A stretch of DNA of 8,810 nucleotides from Anaerolineales bacterium (lineage in GTDB: Bacteria > Chloroflexota > Anaerolineae > Anaerolineales > DRMV01): NCBI GenBank assembly GCA_026991215.1, contig JALXBY010000021.1, positions 1 through 8,810 on the forward strand, given 5' to 3'. The position numbers and the translations under genes were made by a program. The notes beneath the pieces are model-generated. The model saw only the letters and a list, made by a program, of their open reading frames with translations, searched no databases and was not told the origin of the DNA. This document shows positions 6,082 through 8,810 of the stretch, piece after piece. How positions within the stretch are numbered: position 1 is the first letter of the stretch; each line of letters opens with the position of its first letter.

Positions 6082-7068
6082 TCACCCTTCGGGATACAAC
6101 CGGTGCACGTTGTACCATCCCCGCTTGCGGGCCACGGCCGGCAGGCCGCGGCGCTTCCAGTGCAGGTAAGCGGGGCCGAGGAAACCCAGGCCCAGGAGCC
6201 GGAGCACCCCGTAGGCCAACCGATGGGCTTCCCTGGCCGCTTCTCGCGGGTGCCACCACCAGGCCCGCAGGTACGCGGCCAGGGCCGCGCGGGTCCGCCC
6301 GGCATCCAGCAGGTACCGGCCCATGAAGCGATACCCCGCGGCCAGGATGCGCCGACGGTGCTGCCGGAACAGCGCGCCGAGCACCGGATGCCCTTGCATC
6401 CAGTCCAGCAGCCGGCGGGCTTCCTGGGCAAAGCCTTCCCCCTGCTGCCAGTTCTTGGCCTGGGGGTGAAACCGGGCAAAGGCCAGAATCTCTTCCAGGT
6501 GCACCCAGGAACCCTGCAGGGCCATACGCAGCCAGAGGTGATGATCGAGCAGGTAATGGAAGGCCGGGTCGATGCCCCCGGACGCTTCGTAGGCTCGGCG
6601 GCGGAAGAACACGGCCGGCTGCGGAAGGATGGTGAAGGCCATCAGGTCCACCACGTCCTGGGCATGCACCCGGTAGTGGCGGAAGGGCCGGCCGAAGGTG
6701 TCCACGAACAGGGCTTCCCCCACCACCATGACGGCTTCGGGATGCTGCTGTAAGGCCATCACCGCCCGCTGCACCGCGTGGGGGGCCAGCATGTCGTCGG
6801 AGTTCACCCAGGCCAGGATTTCCCCCCGTGCCCGGCTGAACCCCTTCTGCAAGGCGTGGCCCTGCCCCTGGTCAGGTTCGGAGACCCACCAGCTCAGGCG
6901 GTGCTGGTATTTCTCCAGAATGCGCAGGGTCCCATCCGTGGACCCCCCATCCACCACGATGTACTCGATGTAGGGGTAATCCTGGTGCAGGACCGAACGG
7001 ATGGTCCACTCCAGGAAGGAGGCCTGGTTGTAGGAGGGGGTGACGATGCTGACCAGGGGGCGGTCCAT
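6082..7068 (-). CDS. Family 2 glycosyltransferase
   Basis: This 328-aa protein transfers a sugar from a nucleotide-sugar donor, probably at the cytoplasmic face of the membrane. The GT-A fold is recognisable: PLVSIVTPSYNQASFLEWTI (residues 4-23), the nucleotide-binding VVDGGSTDGT (38-47), SEPDQGQGHALQKGF (63-77), and the metal-binding DxD equivalent NSDD (89-92). QPAVFFRR (150-157) and LDHHLWLRM (174-182) follow, the latter likely holding the catalytic acid region. The last 110 or so residues are Arg- and Trp-rich with possible amphipathic or membrane-associated helices (about 230-300). The donor and acceptor cannot be told from the sequence. ATG is 3 bases after the stop of the upstream membrane gene. 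An AGGGAG (7085-7080) inside that gene's end is 11 bases away, so translational coupling is likely. Confidence 0.92.
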   Translation of the reverse strand: MDRPLVSIVTPSYNQASFLEWTIRSVLHQDYPYIEYIVVDGGSTDGTLRILEKYQHRLSWWVSEPDQGQGHALQKGFSRARGEILAWVNSDDMLAPHAVQRAVMALQQHPEAVMVVGEALFVDTFGRPFRHYRVHAQDVVDLMAFTILPQPAVFFRRRAYEASGGIDPAFHYLLDHHLWLRMALQGSWVHLEEILAFARFHPQAKNWQQGEGFAQEARRLLDWMQGHPVLGALFRQHRRRILAAGYRFMGRYLLDAGRTRAALAAYLRAWWWHPREAAREAHRLAYGVLRLLGLGFLGPAYLHWKRRGLPAVARKRGWYNVHRLYPEG

Positions 7069-7071
7069 GGG

Positions 7072-8571
7072 TCAGGGTTCTCCCTTGCGGAGGAAGAGCA
7101 CGCTGTGGTCGTCCCGGTACACTTCCTGCCAGCCGGCCAGGGGGAGCACACGGGTGATGGGCCACCGGGGTTCCATGAGCACGATGTTGACCTGCCAGCG
7201 GGCCAGTTGTTGCTCCCAGCCCGGTTCGGCCTGGGCCACCTGCGCCCAGGCTTCCAGGAAGGCGTCGCCGTACAGGTCGGTCCGCCCGTCGATGAACACC
7301 GGGTACTCAGGCAGGCTCCAGAGCAGGAAAGCGCCCCAATTGTAACTGTTGAACAGGCGTCCCTGGGGCCGGAAGGCGCGCAGATAGGCCACCGCGCCCG
7401 TGGGGTAGGTCTGGGCGACGTAGGTCCGTACATACCCCGGCAGGCTGACGTAGAGCAGGCGCAGGGCCACCGCGAGCCAGGCCGCGGCCACCAGCATGCG
7501 GTTGAGCCGGTTGCGCACAGGGGGAACCTTTGACCCGGCCCGCCGGCCTTTACGCCACGTCCGCCAGGCGTAATGGGCGTAAGGCGTCCAGCACACCGGC
7601 GCAATCAGGGCGAACAACGCAACGTTCCGCACCGCGCGGAAGGCCAGCGCGCCAAACCCCAGCCACAGGAGCAGGTGCCGCAGGTGCATCCGCCGGCCGT
7701 GCAGGGCCAGCAGCCCCAGCAGCAGGAACCACCAGGCCAAAAAGGGCCAGGTGACGGGCCGGGTGAAATCCGGGCTTTGCCATTCGGCAATCCAGGTGAG
7801 GCGTCGGAGGCCCAGGGTGGCCAGAGGGTACAGCAGCCGGGTCGGACCCTTGGGGTTCAGCATGGCCGCGGCCAGCAGTCCCACTCCCAAGAACAGCAAC
7901 CGGCGGAAGCGCGCCCACGTCCAGGCCGAAGGACGGCGCCAGGCTTCGTACCCGGCGCTCAAGGTGTACACGCCCCAGAGCAGGAAGCCCGAAAGGAACC
8001 CGGCGTGGGTGTTCGTCCACAGGGCCATGCCGGGCAAAAGCCACCACAACCGCCGGTCCTGGGCCTGGCCCCGGTACCAGGTTTCCAGCACCCAAAGGAA
8101 GAAAGCGGTAAGCACGGTGGTGACCATATAAGGCCGCGCAGCCTGGTACAGGCTGCCGGTGATGGCCGCCAGCGCCACGGCAAAGGCCCGCAGCCCCGGA
8201 TGCCCGCGGCTGGCGTAGAACACGAACAGGTAGGCCAGGGCGTACATCGCGGCGGTCCACACGTTCAGGCTTCCATACCCGGCCACGCGAACCAGGACGT
8301 AGAACAGCACCTGCACCGGCCACCCCGGTGGGGACCAGGCCGCGCCGTACCGGGTGTAGGACCACAGGTCCTGGCTGGGCAGGCGACGCTGGGTCACGAT
8401 CCACGCGCCGGTGCGCAGGTGCCACCAGGTATCCGGGGCCAGGTGCACGCGCGCGGCAATGAGCAGCACCGAGGCTAAGGTCAGGCCCAAAAACAAGTGG
8501 AAGGTGGCCCGCCAAAGGCGCCGCCGCGACGCCAGGCCATGGCCAGGGATGCGCGGGGCCGTTTCCGTCAT
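7072..8571 (-). CDS. Polytopic membrane protein, GT-C-like, function unknown
   Basis: This is a 499-aa integral membrane protein. A short basic N-terminus is followed by a first membrane helix at about 24-42, then an exposed loop APDTWWHLRTGAW (45-57). An aspartate in the first outer loop is the hallmark of GT-C lipid-dependent sugar transferases. About nine further hydrophobic segments follow, up to about 378. A soluble C-terminal domain (380-499) includes FNSYNWGAFLLW (407-418) and VFIDGRTDLYGD (425-436). I recognise the layout as one seen in large uncharacterised Chloroflexota membrane proteins, but I cannot assign a reaction. Pairing with the GT2 gene suggests glycan or glycolipid assembly. 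The ATG at 8571 is preferred because GGGGAAGG lies just upstream, though only 2 bases away. An in-frame TTG at 8583 would add four residues. Confidence 0.8.
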   Translation of the reverse strand: MTETAPRIPGHGLASRRRLWRATFHLFLGLTLASVLLIAARVHLAPDTWWHLRTGAWIVTQRRLPSQDLWSYTRYGAAWSPPGWPVQVLFYVLVRVAGYGSLNVWTAAMYALAYLFVFYASRGHPGLRAFAVALAAITGSLYQAARPYMVTTVLTAFFLWVLETWYRGQAQDRRLWWLLPGMALWTNTHAGFLSGFLLWGVYTLSAGYEAWRRPSAWTWARFRRLLFLGVGLLAAAMLNPKGPTRLLYPLATLGLRRLTWIAEWQSPDFTRPVTWPFLAWWFLLLGLLALHGRRMHLRHLLLWLGFGALAFRAVRNVALFALIAPVCWTPYAHYAWRTWRKGRRAGSKVPPVRNRLNRMLVAAAWLAVALRLLYVSLPGYVRTYVAQTYPTGAVAYLRAFRPQGRLFNSYNWGAFLLWSLPEYPVFIDGRTDLYGDAFLEAWAQVAQAEPGWEQQLARWQVNIVLMEPRWPITRVLPLAGWQEVYRDDHSVLFLRKGEP

Positions 8572-8617
8572 ATCCTTCCCCAAAAGTCAGGGTTGCGCCC
8601 CTATGCTACCATGCCCT

Positions 8618-8647
8618 TTGGAGGGCCGCGGCCCTCCGCGTTACAAT
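8618..8647 (+). promoter_or_regulatory. Probable glyQ promoter with a palindrome filling its spacer
   Basis: A good -10 box, TACAAT (8642-8647), is preceded by a weak -35, TTGGAG (8618-8623), with an 18-base spacer. A perfect 18-bp palindrome, GGAGGGCCGCGGCCCTCC (8620-8637), covers most of the interval. The expected start is near 8654, giving a leader of about 27 bases. That is far too short for a T-box riboswitch. A minus-strand promoter for the divergent membrane gene must also lie in 8584-8680. Only a weak extended -10 (TGGTAGCAT, 8611-8603) is visible. Confidence 0.6.
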
Positions 8648-8680
8648 CATGCGCACACCCTCGGCCAGGAGCACAGGACC

Positions 8681-8810
8681 ATGACGCGACCGCTCACCTT
8701 CCAGGAAGTCATCCTGCGCCTGCACGAATTCTGGAAGAACCAGGGGTGCGTGCTCTGGCAGCCCTACAGCGAGAAGGTGGGCGCGGGCACCATGAACCCG
8801 GCCACCGTGC
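8681..8810 (+). CDS. glyQ: Glycyl-tRNA synthetase alpha subunit (GlyQ), N-terminal part
   Basis: Only the first 43 codons are present; the gene runs off the window. The protein starts MTRPLTFQEVILRLHEFWKN and continues QGCVLWQPYSEKVGAGTMNPATV. The block QGCV..QPY...VGAGT.(N/H)PAT is diagnostic of the bacterial alpha subunit, which holds the aminoacylation active site of the alpha2-beta2 glycyl-tRNA synthetase. The ATG at 8681 follows AGGAG (8667-8671) by 9 bases. Whether the alpha subunit is separate or fused to the beta subunit (GlyS) cannot be seen here. Its cognate tRNA-Gly(GCC) lies at the other end of the window but is not linked in transcription. Confidence 0.95.
   Translation, partial: MTRPLTFQEVILRLHEFWKNQGCVLWQPYSEKVGAGTMNPATV

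Noticed and set aside
8572..8583. TTG start four codons upstream for the membrane protein
   Set aside because: It has no Shine-Dalgarno, while the ATG at 8571 is preceded by GGGGAAGG, although at short spacing. It is kept only as an alternative.
8584..8680. T-box riboswitch before glyQ
   Set aside because: The leader after the likely start site is only about 27 bases and no T-box or specifier stem is present.
1..8810. Mobile element, CRISPR array, toxin-antitoxin or defence system
   Set aside because: No transposase, integrase, paired terminal repeats, regular repeat-spacer pattern or small toxin-antitoxin gene pair could be found on either strand.

Overview
This is an 8.8 kb GC-rich bacterial chromosome segment. 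It is made of ordinary housekeeping genes plus one glycosyltransferase pair. The GC-rich sequence, a four-cysteine ribosomal protein L28, a full-length bacterial-type SMC, a separate-alpha-type glycyl-tRNA synthetase N-terminus and the style of the large membrane protein fit a member of the Chloroflexota, perhaps an Anaerolineae-like thermophile. That assignment is an inference from protein flavour, not from a search.

Layout. Positions 1-220 carry a minus-strand tRNA operon, tRNA-Gly(GCC) then tRNA-Cys(GCA). It is driven by a near-perfect TTGACA/TATAAT promoter and followed by the start of a terminator cut by the window edge. A roughly 200-base divergent intergenic region separates it from rpmB (plus strand), which has its own promoter and an intrinsic terminator. 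Next come smc (1204 aa), hisA and a HAD class IIA phosphatase, all on the plus strand (770-6027). hisA and the HAD gene are clearly one unit with a 26-base gap. smc and hisA are separated by 63 bases that hold two hairpins. A perfect 15-bp-arm hairpin at 6030-6060 divides this block from two convergent minus-strand genes. Those are a GT-C-like polytopic membrane protein followed 3 bases later by a family 2 glycosyltransferase. The membrane gene is divergent from glyQ, which starts at 8681 and runs off the window.

How the genes work together. tRNA-Gly, L28 and GlyQ serve translation. SMC serves chromosome organisation, although its usual partners ScpA and ScpB are not here. HisA serves histidine biosynthesis. 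The HAD phosphatase has no assigned substrate. The membrane protein and the GT2 enzyme look like a translationally coupled pair for a surface glycan or glycolipid.

I do not see a mobile element, CRISPR array, toxin-antitoxin pair or defence system. The most interesting signals are non-coding. A G3C-centred hairpin recurs right after two different stop codons (24 of 27 positions identical), and related GGGC/GCCC dyads sit inside the spacers of the rpmB and glyQ promoters. On the protein side, the SMC hinge looks atypical.
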